A DNA stretch of 35,360 bases from Chloroflexota bacterium (GTDB lineage Bacteria > Chloroflexota > Anaerolineae > Anaerolineales > UBA11579). Numbering within the stretch: position 1 is the stretch's first letter; each line of letters opens with the position of its first letter. Both the position numbers and the translations under genes were made by a program. Below the pieces are notes generated by a model. The model was given only the letters and a program-made list of their open reading frames with translations. It searched no databases and had not been told where the DNA came from. Of the stretch, positions 1 to 8,197 are shown in pieces. Location of the stretch: contig VRUJ01000042.1 in NCBI GenBank assembly GCA_019456165.1, positions 1-35,360 of the forward strand, given 5' to 3'.

Positions 1-45
1 ACAGCAACTCAAGTTATTTTCATAAGACTGGATAGCTGCTGGATA

Positions 46-65
46 CCCCGCAGCTTGCTGCGGGG
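46..65. repeat. Short GC-rich palindrome (REP-like)
   Basis: Perfect hairpin: CCCCGCAG (46-53), loop CTTG, CTGCGGGG (58-65). It lies 44 bases beyond the stop of the minus-strand URO-D gene, so it could act as its 3' hairpin, but no T-run follows on either strand. A shortened copy of the same unit is at 28147-28158, which favours a dispersed repeat. The folding is direct observation; repeat status is inference. Confidence 0.6.
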
Positions 66-109
66 AGGTTTCATTAAGGAAATTCGGGCGCTTTGCTGTT
101 CTGTTTTAT

Positions 110-1093
110 CTAAATACCCAGATCATCCAAATAATGAAACATCTCTAAGACTGCCTTCGGGTTCATGCCCTCAAAGATGCTGTTGCAACTGGCAACCATA
201 TAACCGCCTCCTGGGGCGCCTTGTTCTAGGCAGCGGTGAACCTCCTGCCGCACAGCTTCCATATTATTAGCGCACAGCACGCCCACGTCAATGTTGCCAA
301 CCAAGACTAGATCCTGGCCGTATTCCTGCTTCACTTTGCTTAAATTTATCCCTGCGGCGGGCTCCAGACCGTGGAAACCCACAAAACCAGCCTCGATAGC
401 ATAGGGCAGCAAGGGGAGGATATTGCCATCACTATGCCAAATCACCGGCACCTCAAGTTCCTCCACTATGCGGCTGTGATATGGCATGATAAATTCTCGC
501 CACATACTGGGGGAGATCATAGGGCCATCCCTGTGGGCGGCGTCATCACCCAACACAACCAGCTCTGCGCCCAAGCTGATGGCCTGCTGGTACAGCGCGA
601 TGCAGTAATCTGTGCGGGCTTCCAACACCTTGTGCACGAAGTCCGGGTTTTTGATAAGAAGCGAGAAGAAACGCTCGAAACCCATTGCCATAAATCCTGC
701 AGTAAGAGGGCCGACGTGCGTGCCGAAGATCAAGCAGTGATCAGGGTATTGAGAGCGCACGTTGGCAGTTTCTTCGCTGTCAAACAGACGCTTCACATAA
801 TCCAGGTGTGGACTGTAATGCTCTAGATCTGCTTCGGATTCCACCAAGCCATGCGAGTACATTCCGTTTACCCACACACAGCCCCACTCGTCGGTGCCGT
901 CTCGCCAGGCGTTACTCTCGGGCGGCCTATGGCTGGGCAGCAGAATGCAATCCTGTCCCAGGTTGGCGTAAGCGTCGACGATGGACTCCTGGCCCAGGGC
1001 ATCCAATGGGTGATCGATCCAGATTTCGAAGCGCGGCACACGGTCGACCTCTGCGTGATTTAGAGCAGCAAATATCCGCTCGCGTGGTTTCAT
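110..1093 (-). CDS. Uroporphyrinogen decarboxylase (URO-D)/MtaA-like family protein
   Basis: A 327-residue protein starting MKPRERIFAALNH, the usual opening of the URO-D superfamily. The later stretch VIWHSDGNILPLLPYAIEAG and the following GFHGLEP match the family's barrel strands carrying the H-x-DG motif. Members include haem-pathway HemE and corrinoid-dependent methyltransferases (MtaA/MtbA type). The sequence is closer to the broad 'URO-D family protein' group found near corrinoid enzymes than to housekeeping HemE, and no haem genes adjoin it. The exact reaction is unknown; methyl transfer to or from a corrinoid or thiol is the leading possibility. It is divergent from the downstream ABC lipoprotein gene and probably monocistronic. 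Confidence 0.75.
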   Translation of the reverse strand: MKPRERIFAALNHAEVDRVPRFEIWIDHPLDALGQESIVDAYANLGQDCILLPSHRPPESNAWRDGTDEWGCVWVNGMYSHGLVESEADLEHYSPHLDYVKRLFDSEETANVRSQYPDHCLIFGTHVGPLTAGFMAMGFERFFSLLIKNPDFVHKVLEARTDYCIALYQQAISLGAELVVLGDDAAHRDGPMISPSMWREFIMPYHSRIVEELEVPVIWHSDGNILPLLPYAIEAGFVGFHGLEPAAGINLSKVKQEYGQDLVLVGNIDVGVLCANNMEAVRQEVHRCLEQGAPGGGYMVASCNSIFEGMNPKAVLEMFHYLDDLGI

Positions 1094-1285
1094 TGTGATG
1101 AGTTCCTCAGCTTGTTTTCAACTTCTATTATAAGCCAGCGTGTTAGCTTGCTGCAAATTCTTGTTAGCATTTATGAACGTTGAAATCCCAATCAAGATTC
1201 TGAGACACCGCCATTTGAGCCAGAGCTGGTCACATTCGACGGGGCCAGCTTATCCGGAATCCCTCGCTGGCTCTGCATTTTGCAG

Positions 1286-1336
1286 TGGTCCAACTGGACG
1301 ATCGACAAAGTGGCGCAGTTCGCGAGGGTAGAGTGA
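1286..1336 (+). pseudogene. 3' remnant of a paralogous ABC substrate-binding protein gene
   Basis: Read in frame, these 51 bases give WSNWTIDKVAQFARVE and a TGA stop. The intact lipoprotein gene downstream ends WYNWTIDQEVQFAGVE and TGA (3239-3289), the same length and mostly the same DNA. No matching upstream coding sequence is evident to me before 1286. This is therefore the tail of a lost tandem copy. A possible -10 box TATAAT (1339-1344) for the intact gene lies just after the remnant. Confidence 0.75.
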
Positions 1337-1387
1337 GCTATAATATCTTAAGAAAAGGCATGGAAAAAATACTGCGGAGGAACTCAC

Positions 1388-3289
1388 ATGAAAGCCAAGC
1401 GTTATTTGATCATTATCCTATTAGCCTCACTGGTCATCTCTTGCGATTTTGTTACTGGGCTGGTCGCGGGCGACGAACCTGACCAGAACGAGGAGACAGA
1501 GCCAGCCAGCGAGACACAAGAAGTCGAAATTCAAGAAACAGAAGAACCCACGGTTGAGCCGGAAGTAGTAGTTGTTGTTGAGACAGTTGTGGTGGTGACC
1601 GAACCACCGCCACCACCTCCGCCACCAACACCGGTGGACTTCGGACCGGTAATTTACCAAGGAACCAGCACGATCCCCTTCTCCACGCTAGACCCGCAAA
1701 TACGAGAGGATTTGGACTCCCTGGACTTCATCGAGAACCTGTTCGTCAACCTTACCAACATCGACCTGGCCACTTCCGAAATAGTCCCGGAGGCGGCTAT
1801 CAATTGGACGATCAGCCAGGATGGCCTGACCTACACTTTTTACATCCGCTCAGATATACCCTGGGTGAAATACAACCCGGTGACTGGCGAGACAACCCAA
1901 GAATTTGATGATGAAAGCAATCCCCGATTTGTGACTGCTTACGATTTCGAGTACGGTATCAAACGCGCCTGTGATCCAAACATGGCAACATACCCTCGCA
2001 CAGTGATTGCGCCGCAGATTTTGGGTTGTGAAGAAGTGCTCTATTATGACGATCCTGAGAACGTACCAGTGGGAATGTGGGATGCAATCGGAGTAACTGC
2101 TGTGGATGCCGAAACCCTGGAAATTGAGTTGGCTTTCCCCGCAGCTTACTTCATCTCGATGACTTCAATGAGTTCTCTTGCCGCGACACCCCAGTGGGCG
2201 ATAGAAACAAATGGAAACGACTGGACTGACCCCGGAACCATCGTGACCAGCGGGCCTTACGTTTTGGCTGAGTGGCTGCCGGACGAAGTTGGTATTCTCA
2301 ATCGTAATCCTTTGATGCCTGAAGACATGCAAGGCGAGGGAAATATTGAGATCATCATTATTCGAGTTGTTCCGGATGTCAGCACATCATACGCCATGTG
2401 GTTGGCTGGAGAAATTGATCTTTCGGGTATTCCAGGTGATGAATTGTGGTTCCAATTGGATCAATTCCCGGAAGAGACCCAGCAGACTTCTAATTTGGCA
2501 GTCTACTCAATTTTCTTCAACTATGGCAAGCCGCCTTTTAACGACCAGAATGTGCGTGCTGCATTCAGCGCTGCGCTTGACCGTGTAGAAATCGCTCAGG
2601 GGTTTGAGCAAAGACAAGGGCTACCAATGATCCACTTTACACCTCCAGTTATTTTTGGCGCTCCCCCGATCGATGAGGTAGGCGTGGGCTATGAACCTGA
2701 GTGGGCGTCCGCACAGTTGGCCGCTGCTGGCTATCCAGACTGCCAGGGATTCCCTCAAGTAAACTTCCATCTATTTAGTGCGGCATATGCCTCGATTTTT
2801 TCAGATTTTGCTTTGCAGGCTTGGACAGAAATCTTGGGATGCGACCCAGACCTATTTCAGATTGAGACCGATGCAAGCTTCAGCGCCTTCTTGGAAGCCA
2901 TTTCACTTGATAGCGCCGCGGAACGCCCTAATATGTGGATGCACGGTTGGGCTGGTGATTATAATGACCCCAATACCTACCTGGGAGATATGCTCTGGTG
3001 CGAAAATGGTCTTCAATGGCTGACCCGGCCGTGCAACTCTATCGATGACTTTATCGTTGCCGCGCATGAAGAACTGGATCCTGCTGCCCGAGCAGAACTA
3101 TACCAATTGATCGAGCAGAGCTTCTTTGGTCTGGATGGTGAATTCCCCAGCGCTCCAGTGTGGATGACTATTACAAGCCAGGCCCAACAAACGTGGTTAA
3201 CAATGACCCCTGCAAATGGAGTTTTTGGCGGGGAGCAGTGGTACAACTGGACGATAGACCAGGAGGTGCAGTTCGCGGGAGTGGAGTGA
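1388..3289 (+). CDS. ABC transporter substrate-binding lipoprotein, peptide/nickel type (SBP_bac_5)
   Basis: A 633-residue extracytoplasmic solute receptor. Residues 1-18 are a lipoprotein signal with lipobox LVIS-C (Cys19). Residues 20 to about 80 are a disordered Glu/Val/Pro linker ending in a run of prolines. The rest is a family 5 binding domain, with typical phrases such as WTISQDGLTYTFYIR near the start, FNDQNVRAAFSAALDR in the middle and FGGEQWYNWTID at the end. It should deliver oligopeptides or related ligands to a permease that is not encoded here, so it is an orphan receptor. The ATG is preceded by GGAGG (1376-1380), 7 bases away. Remnants of paralogous 3' ends lie on both sides, so it once belonged to a tandem array. 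Confidence 0.9.
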   Translation: MKAKRYLIIILLASLVISCDFVTGLVAGDEPDQNEETEPASETQEVEIQETEEPTVEPEVVVVVETVVVVTEPPPPPPPPTPVDFGPVIYQGTSTIPFSTLDPQIREDLDSLDFIENLFVNLTNIDLATSEIVPEAAINWTISQDGLTYTFYIRSDIPWVKYNPVTGETTQEFDDESNPRFVTAYDFEYGIKRACDPNMATYPRTVIAPQILGCEEVLYYDDPENVPVGMWDAIGVTAVDAETLEIELAFPAAYFISMTSMSSLAATPQWAIETNGNDWTDPGTIVTSGPYVLAEWLPDEVGILNRNPLMPEDMQGEGNIEIIIIRVVPDVSTSYAMWLAGEIDLSGIPGDELWFQLDQFPEETQQTSNLAVYSIFFNYGKPPFNDQNVRAAFSAALDRVEIAQGFEQRQGLPMIHFTPPVIFGAPPIDEVGVGYEPEWASAQLAAAGYPDCQGFPQVNFHLFSAAYASIFSDFALQAWTEILGCDPDLFQIETDASFSAFLEAISLDSAAERPNMWMHGWAGDYNDPNTYLGDMLWCENGLQWLTRPCNSIDDFIVAAHEELDPAARAELYQLIEQSFFGLDGEFPSAPVWMTITSQAQQTWLTMTPANGVFGGEQWYNWTIDQEVQFAGVE

Positions 3290-3305
3290 GCGCGTCCCTG
3301 CTTTG

Positions 3306-3371
3306 TTCGGTGGGGCCGAGTGGTATAACTGGAGGATTGACACCGAATTAAGGGAAAGCCTGGTCGATTAA
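3306..3371 (+). pseudogene. Second 3' remnant of an SBP paralogue
   Basis: In frame this reads FGGAEWYNWRIDTE, then LRESLVD and a TAA stop. It matches FGGEQWYNWTIDQE at the end of the intact lipoprotein 60-70 bases upstream. It is a tail without a body, like the fragment at 1286-1336, but its last residues differ, so it derives from another paralogue. Confidence 0.7.
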
Positions 3372-3406
3372 ACTTTACGCGAATCCAAATGCACGTATTC
3401 GAATAT

Positions 3407-3438
3407 ACCCTCAGGGTCTGAAGATCCTGAGGGTGTTT
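3407..3438 (+). terminator. Probable intrinsic terminator after the SBP gene
   Basis: A 12-bp stem: ACCCTCAGGGTC (3407-3418), loop TGAA, GATCCTGAGGGT (3423-3434), with one G-T pair. It is followed by GTTTACC, only a weak T tract. Its position fits termination of the lipoprotein transcript. Confidence 0.6.
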
Positions 3439-3601
3439 ACCATTGGGTTTGTATATGTAGCTAATGGTACCCTCTAGTGGGGACCGCAGGAGTTAGTAGG
3501 GACCGGTAAAGAGCTTAATCTAGCAGTATTTGATAAGTTTCGATTCTTGCCATTTAAATATTAAATCCCCCTTAGCAGCAGTGATTAGAACAAAGATAGA
3601 T

Positions 3602-3748
3602 TCAAGACGAGGCCCCTTTTTCTTCGCGGCTCTCTTTGTAGTCATCCAAAACTTGTTGGATGAATTTCGTAGACACGCCGTTTTTGTGAGAATCCGAATC
3701 TCTAAATTGGTCTTCGTTCTTATTGGTAGCAGAAAATTGTTTTGTCAT
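3602..3748 (-). CDS. Very small hydrophilic protein (48 residues), unknown function
   Basis: An ORF of 49 codons: it begins MTKQFSATNKNEDQ and ends DDYKESREEKGASS before TGA. It is supported mainly by an excellent ribosome binding site, GAGGAG (complement of 3756-3761) 7 bases before the ATG. Composition is charged and polar, with no signal peptide or membrane segment. A helical stretch, STKFIQQVLDDYKESREEK, could be a small binding helix. I recognise no family. It is the only plausible gene in the roughly 650-base gap between the lipoprotein and the dehydrogenase. A longer plus-strand frame across the same region lacks a ribosome binding site and looks random. Confidence 0.45.
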   Translation of the reverse strand: MTKQFSATNKNEDQFRDSDSHKNGVSTKFIQQVLDDYKESREEKGASS

Positions 3749-3878
3749 AATAATTCTCCTCTTTATAATCAAGCCAATAGTACTCTTGACCTACTAATTA
3801 TATTTGATTTGCTTGTGTTTTCTCCTGACCGTTCCGTTAGCTTTCATAATAGTAAGGTGCTCACAAATCCTTACCTGT

Positions 3879-3907
3879 TTGCTGGTTATCCGAACACGGT
3901 GTATACT
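3879..3907 (+). promoter_or_regulatory. Sigma-70-type promoter of the dehydrogenase
   Basis: TTGCTG (3879-3884), 17-base spacer, TATACT (3902-3907). The predicted start is about 28 bases before the ATG at 3942. Confidence 0.55.
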
Positions 3908-3941
3908 TTTTTTAAATATTGAAGTATAGAGGAGTTTGGTA

Positions 3942-4751
3942 ATGTCAGAAACTGTGTTTCATAAAAATGTCAGCATCATCACCGGTGCTTCTAGTGGAAT
4001 CGGCCGTGAATTAGCCCGACAGTTAGCGAGCCAAGGGGCATGGCTCAGCTTGGCTGCACGCCGAGTTGAAAAGCTAAAGGCTTTAGCGGAGGAGTGCCGC
4101 GGTTTAGGTGGCTGTGCGTTGGTAGTTCCTACGGATGTATCCGAAGAAGAGCAGTGCCAGATTTTGGTGCAGAGAACTTTAGATGAGTACGGGCGTGTAG
4201 ATACTCTGGTCAATAATGCCGGTATCACCATTTGGTCCCGATTTGATGAAATGCAGGTGCTGTTTCCATTTGAGCGGGTAATGCAAGTGAACTATTTCGG
4301 TAGTTTATATTGTACGTATTATGCCTTGCCGCATCTGAAAAAGTCTCAAGGGCGTATCGTGGCTGTTTCCAGCATGGCTGGGAAAACTGGTGTGCCATTT
4401 CGCAGCGGTTATTCGGCCAGCAAGTTTGCCATGGCAGGCTTTTTCGAGACTCTGCGCATTGAACTGGCGGATTCTGGAGTTTGCGTTACTATGATTTTCC
4501 CGGATTTCGTGCAGACGGAGACACGCTTGCGAGCCTTCGGGCCGGACGGCAAACCGTTGGAACGCAGCCCGGTGCGTGAAGGCCAGGTAATGCAGGTGCA
4601 GGAAGCGGCAAAGATCATCCTCGAAGCAATGGCCAAGCGCAAGCGCGATGCGATTATGTCGCGGCGCGGCCGGTTTGGGATGTGGGTTAAACCATTCTTT
4701 CCAGGTTTGGTTGACCGCATTGCCAAGAGGGCGGTGGATCGCGGTAAATAA
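3942..4751 (+). CDS. Short-chain dehydrogenase/reductase (classical SDR)
   Basis: A 269-residue NAD(P)-dependent oxidoreductase. The Rossmann glycine motif TGASSGIG is at residues 14-21, followed by RR in AARRVEKL, which favours NADP. The NNAG motif and the catalytic Ser and YSASK (Tyr-x-x-x-Lys) are present. The C-terminal part contains basic residues (KRKRDAIMSRRGRFGMWVKP), as in SDRs annotated as YqjQ/DltE-like or membrane-associated reductases. The substrate is unknown. I chose ATG 3942 over an in-frame TTG at 3936 because GGAG (3931-3934) is correctly spaced for the ATG. It is probably monocistronic, with its own promoter at 3879. Confidence 0.85.
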   Translation: MSETVFHKNVSIITGASSGIGRELARQLASQGAWLSLAARRVEKLKALAEECRGLGGCALVVPTDVSEEEQCQILVQRTLDEYGRVDTLVNNAGITIWSRFDEMQVLFPFERVMQVNYFGSLYCTYYALPHLKKSQGRIVAVSSMAGKTGVPFRSGYSASKFAMAGFFETLRIELADSGVCVTMIFPDFVQTETRLRAFGPDGKPLERSPVREGQVMQVQEAAKIILEAMAKRKRDAIMSRRGRFGMWVKPFFPGLVDRIAKRAVDRGK

Positions 4752-4881
4752 GTGCAGTTCCAACTTATAAACGGGTTATTTGTCCCACAAAGTTAGGCCG
4801 GATGTCACTATCAAATAAGATTATTTGGAGGTTAAATATTAGTAAAATATTCTTCCTTTGATAATTGGATGGTTAAATATA

Positions 4882-5814
4882 ATGCGTTTAAAGCTGTTAC
4901 TGATTTGTTCAATATGGCTCCTGTCTGCCTGCGTCTACCAACCTTCAGCGGAAACGAGAGCTTATGTAGATCTGGACGAACTCGAGCCGCTGCCGACTTC
5001 ACAAGACTCCGATGTGCTGCCGTTAAAAGTTGCAATTGCAGCTGTAATATCACCAGCAGGCTCGGCTGAAAGTTATGCCCCTTTACTTGATTACCTTAGT
5101 GAGAAATTAGGACGCCCTGTTGAGAGTGTGCAGAGAAACTCTTATTCTGAAATAAATGAATTGGTACGTACAGGCGAAGTCGACTTAGCGTTCGTATGCA
5201 CAAGCTCGTATATTTTAGGTAGACGTGAGTTCGGTATGCAATTGTTGGTTGCCCCACAAGTGAATGGTGAGGCTGTATATCGTTCCAATTTAATCGTTCC
5301 CAGCGACAGCACGGCAACGCATATATCGGATCTGCGGGGGACTGTGTTTGCTTTTACAGACCCTATCTCGTTTTCCGGTCGCTGGTACCCAACCTATTAT
5401 TTGCTCCAAGAATTAGATGAGACACCGGGGAATTTTTTCGACCGCACCTTTTTTACTTATAGCCATGATGAAGCGATTTATGCAGTTGCCAACCACATTG
5501 CGGACAGTGCTGCAGTCGATTCATTGGTGCTCGATTTTCTGATCACTAGGGACCCTAGAATTGAATCCCAAATTCGGGTGATTCATACATCTGAACCTTT
5601 TGGTATTCCCCCAGTCGTAATCGGCCCCGAGATTCGCCCTCAACTTCGCGCCCAACTTGAGGATATACTATTGAATATGCATACAGAACCTGCAGGTTTA
5701 GCCGCATTGCAAGCCTTGGACATAGACCGCTTCGTATTGGTGTCGGAAGATATATACTCAAGAATTGAGGAGATTGAGACAACAATAAACTCTTGTGAAA
5801 CGTGTGCAGAATGA
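4882..5814 (+). CDS. PhnD-like phosphate/phosphonate-type substrate-binding lipoprotein, probable sensor partner
   Basis: A 310-residue protein with signal MRLKLLLICSIWLLSAC; Cys17 is the lipidation site. The body is a PhnD/SsuA-like periplasmic binding fold: LKVAIAAVISPAGSAESYAPLL, then the loop typical of PhnD-type receptors, SEINELVRTGEVDLAFVC, and a later SHDEAIYAVANHIADSAAVDS. No permease or ATPase gene follows. Instead it overlaps (ATGA) a histidine kinase gene. In known systems such as AioX-AioSR or the PhnD domain of TtrS, a PhnD-like protein detects an oxyanion and signals to the kinase. A sensory rather than transport role is therefore inferred. The ligand is unknown. Start: ATG 4882, giving a clean lipoprotein signal; an upstream TTG at 4858 is less likely. 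Confidence 0.8.
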   Translation: MRLKLLLICSIWLLSACVYQPSAETRAYVDLDELEPLPTSQDSDVLPLKVAIAAVISPAGSAESYAPLLDYLSEKLGRPVESVQRNSYSEINELVRTGEVDLAFVCTSSYILGRREFGMQLLVAPQVNGEAVYRSNLIVPSDSTATHISDLRGTVFAFTDPISFSGRWYPTYYLLQELDETPGNFFDRTFFTYSHDEAIYAVANHIADSAAVDSLVLDFLITRDPRIESQIRVIHTSEPFGIPPVVIGPEIRPQLRAQLEDILLNMHTEPAGLAALQALDIDRFVLVSEDIYSRIEEIETTINSCETCAE

Positions 5815-7265
5815 AGCCGAGTAGTTTACAGAATTTATGGTTAAGATTTTGGGATTGGGCGGGAGGCGTCAGCGTACGTACCAAGATATTTGGCATTGTA
5901 CTAGGCAGCACACTGATGCTGAGTATGAGTTTTGCGATCCAGGTACAAACAGCGTTGTTTTCTTTGCTGGAGGATGAATCTCGGGAACAAGGAGTTTCAA
6001 TCGCCCGAGAAATTGCGGCCCGGGCAACAGATTTAATCTTAACCAATGACCTATTCAAATTGCATGAATTACTTCAGGTAACTCAAGATAATTATCATGA
6101 CGTGCGCTATGCTTTCATTCTGGATGATCAAGGGGCAGTGCTTGCTCACACATTCGGACCGGGTTTTCCTAGCGGTTTGATGGAGGTTAATTCTGTAGAA
6201 CCAGGAAACATTCAGAACACAGAGGTTATACAAACTGCTGATGGCTTGGTTTGGGATGTGGCTGTCCCTGTATTCGATGGAAGAGCTGGGACGGCGCGGG
6301 TTGGCATCTCTGACCAAACCGTTCGCCAAACGCAAAGCAGTCTGACGCTTACCCTGATTCTAACGATTCTTGGTGTCTTAGCTGTCAGCTTGTTAGCTGC
6401 CACCTTCCTTACGTGGATTCTCACTCGCCCAATATTGGGATTGGTAAATGCAACCCAACTGATTGCCCAAGGTGACTTTACACCTCGCGTGAGGCGTTGG
6501 GCGAACGATGAAATTGGCGACTTGGCTGAAGCCTTCAACCACATGGCGGACGAATTAGGGCGTATGGATGAACTTCGTCTGGAGAGAGAACAACTCCGCC
6601 GCCAACTGATAGAAGGAGTTATCATTGCTCAAGAGGATGAAAGACGGCGTATTTCGAGGGAATTACACGACAGCACATCTCAAAGCTTGACATCAATGAT
6701 GGTAGGTTTAAAAGCTTTGGAGGAGAAAAGTACTGGCCAAGAATTGCACTCTCAGTTGGATGACTTGCGCAAGTTACTCGGCCAGACCTTAGATAACGTT
6801 CACAGCCTGGCGGTGCAGCTCCGCCCTGCGGTTTTGGATGATCTCGGACTTGAAGCCGCATTGGACAGGTTTATAAACGAATGGCACAACCGCCACAATA
6901 TTCCTATCGATATCACTGTCTTTCTCGGTGCGGAAAGACTACCGGGATCAGTGGAAACAGCGATCTATCGGATCGTGCAGGAGGCTTTGACAAATGTGGC
7001 CCGGCATTCTGAAGCAGAATCGGTCAGCGTTTTGGTAGAACGGCGCAATGGCGAAGCTGTAGCTGTTATTGAAGATGACGGCCGTGGGTTTGACGCGGAG
7101 AAGGCTTCCCAAGAAGGCAAATTAGGTCTATTGGGTATGCGCGAACGGGCTATTTTGCTGGGTGGAAGATTTACGATAGAAAGCGCTATTGGTAAGGGAA
7201 GCAGTATTTTTGTCAATATACCAATTGTGGTCGAGGAAACTAGCTTAAAAGAGGTTGGGGAATGA
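5811..7265 (+). CDS. Sensor histidine kinase, NarL/HisKA_3 type, with HAMP domain
   Basis: A 484-residue membrane kinase. The first membrane segment is about residues 24-46, an extracytoplasmic sensor of about 130 residues follows, and the second segment is about 180-204. HAMP covers about 205-255. The HisKA_3 dimerisation domain carries the phospho-acceptor His286 in RRRISRELHDSTSQS. The ATPase domain has the N-box EALTNVARHS and the G-box DDGRGFD. It should autophosphorylate in response to the upstream PhnD-like lipoprotein and pass phosphate to the adjacent response regulator. Its ATG (5811) overlaps the stop of the lipoprotein gene, and its own stop overlaps the next ATG, so the three are translationally coupled. 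Confidence 0.92.
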   Translation: MKPSSLQNLWLRFWDWAGGVSVRTKIFGIVLGSTLMLSMSFAIQVQTALFSLLEDESREQGVSIAREIAARATDLILTNDLFKLHELLQVTQDNYHDVRYAFILDDQGAVLAHTFGPGFPSGLMEVNSVEPGNIQNTEVIQTADGLVWDVAVPVFDGRAGTARVGISDQTVRQTQSSLTLTLILTILGVLAVSLLAATFLTWILTRPILGLVNATQLIAQGDFTPRVRRWANDEIGDLAEAFNHMADELGRMDELRLEREQLRRQLIEGVIIAQEDERRRISRELHDSTSQSLTSMMVGLKALEEKSTGQELHSQLDDLRKLLGQTLDNVHSLAVQLRPAVLDDLGLEAALDRFINEWHNRHNIPIDITVFLGAERLPGSVETAIYRIVQEALTNVARHSEAESVSVLVERRNGEAVAVIEDDGRGFDAEKASQEGKLGLLGMRERAILLGGRFTIESAIGKGSSIFVNIPIVVEETSLKEVGE

Positions 7266-7924
7266 AGCATCAGAAAATAACAATATTACTCGTCGACGAT
7301 CATGCAGTCTTGCGAGCTGGGCTAAAGCTGCTTTTGAGCAGTCAACCTGATATCGAAGTCGTTGGTGAGGCGTCCAGTGGATTGGAGGCCCTTGACCTAT
7401 TGGAAGAATTACATCCAGATATTGTATTGCTCGATCTGAGCATGCCGGGATTAAAAGGATTGGACGTATTACCGACCATTCACAAACGTTACCCTAAATT
7501 GAAGGTCTTAGTTCTAACCATGCATGAGGACCCTCATTACCTCAAACAAGCGCTCAAAGCAGGGGCTTCTGGTTATATTCTGAAGAAAGCAGCCGACACC
7601 GAACTGCTCTCAGCCATACGCACGGTTGCAAAAGGGGAGATTTATGTGCACCCATCTCTGACACATACTTTGTTAAAAGGGATCATACCATCTCCGGTTT
7701 CCAGCCATGAAGAAGATTTGTGGGATTCGTTGAGTGATAGGGAGCGGGAAGTGCTTCGCCTGGTTGCCTTAGGCCATACCAGCGCAGAAGTTGCTAGCGA
7801 ATTACAGCTAAGCCCAAAAACTGTGGATACCTATCGGGCTAGAGGGATGGAAAAGCTAGGCCTAAAATCACGAGCTGCCTTGGTGCGTTTCGCATTACGG
7901 CGCGGGTTATTAACTCAAGATTAA
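7262..7924 (+). CDS. Response regulator, NarL/FixJ family with LuxR-type HTH
   Basis: A 220-residue two-domain transcription regulator. Receiver domain: acidic pair D12/D13, phospho-acceptor Asp58 in IVLLDLSMPG and conserved Lys near 108. DNA-binding domain: LSDREREVLRLVALG, then LSPKTVDTYRARGMEKL, the LuxR helix-turn-helix. It overlaps the kinase gene by four bases. The gene ends at the terminator at 7975 and the molybdoenzyme operon starts 274 bases downstream, so that operon is the obvious target. This is inference from position. Confidence 0.92.
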   Translation: MKHQKITILLVDDHAVLRAGLKLLLSSQPDIEVVGEASSGLEALDLLEELHPDIVLLDLSMPGLKGLDVLPTIHKRYPKLKVLVLTMHEDPHYLKQALKAGASGYILKKAADTELLSAIRTVAKGEIYVHPSLTHTLLKGIIPSPVSSHEEDLWDSLSDREREVLRLVALGHTSAEVASELQLSPKTVDTYRARGMEKLGLKSRAALVRFALRRGLLTQD

Positions 7925-7974
7925 AAACTATTATATTGAATTTGGGGGACATCGCATGAGGGGAATCTCCCTAC

Positions 7975-8000
7975 AAATCGGATAAAGTACTCCGATTTTT
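7975..8000 (+). terminator. Intrinsic terminator of the sensor operon
   Basis: AAATCGGA (7975-7982), 8-base loop, TCCGATTT (7991-7998), then further T residues. It separates the sensing operon from the molybdoenzyme operon, which must therefore have its own promoter. Confidence 0.7.
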
Positions 8001-8005
8001 CCTGA

Positions 8006-8091
8006 TACCCAGATACTAATTGTTAATCCATAATTTGATTGTGAATTATTACCCAATCTTTTACAACACAACTAATACCCAAGGAGTAATT
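8006..8091. promoter_or_regulatory. Candidate regulator-binding region: three TACCCA boxes
   Basis: The hexamer TACCCA occurs at 8006-8011, 8050-8055 and 8086-8091, all on the plus strand in the AT-rich region before the molybdoenzyme operon. It resembles the NarL heptamer TACYYMT except for the last base (G, A, A). Spacing is irregular (44 and 36 bases). As a binding site for the adjacent NarL-type regulator it is only a suggestion. Confidence 0.25.
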
Positions 8092-8197
8092 ACTGGATAT
8101 ATATTAATAAATGAAAAGCACGTGCAATACGGAGTAGCAATATGCAATTCACTGAAAATAACCTACAAAAAATAAATGATTAATAAAGGAGGTAAGC

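Noticed and set aside
3530..3922. Plus-strand reading frame of 130 codons before the dehydrogenase
   Set aside because: No ribosome binding site, irregular composition, overlaps the SDR promoter and is opposed by a small minus-strand ORF with a good site.
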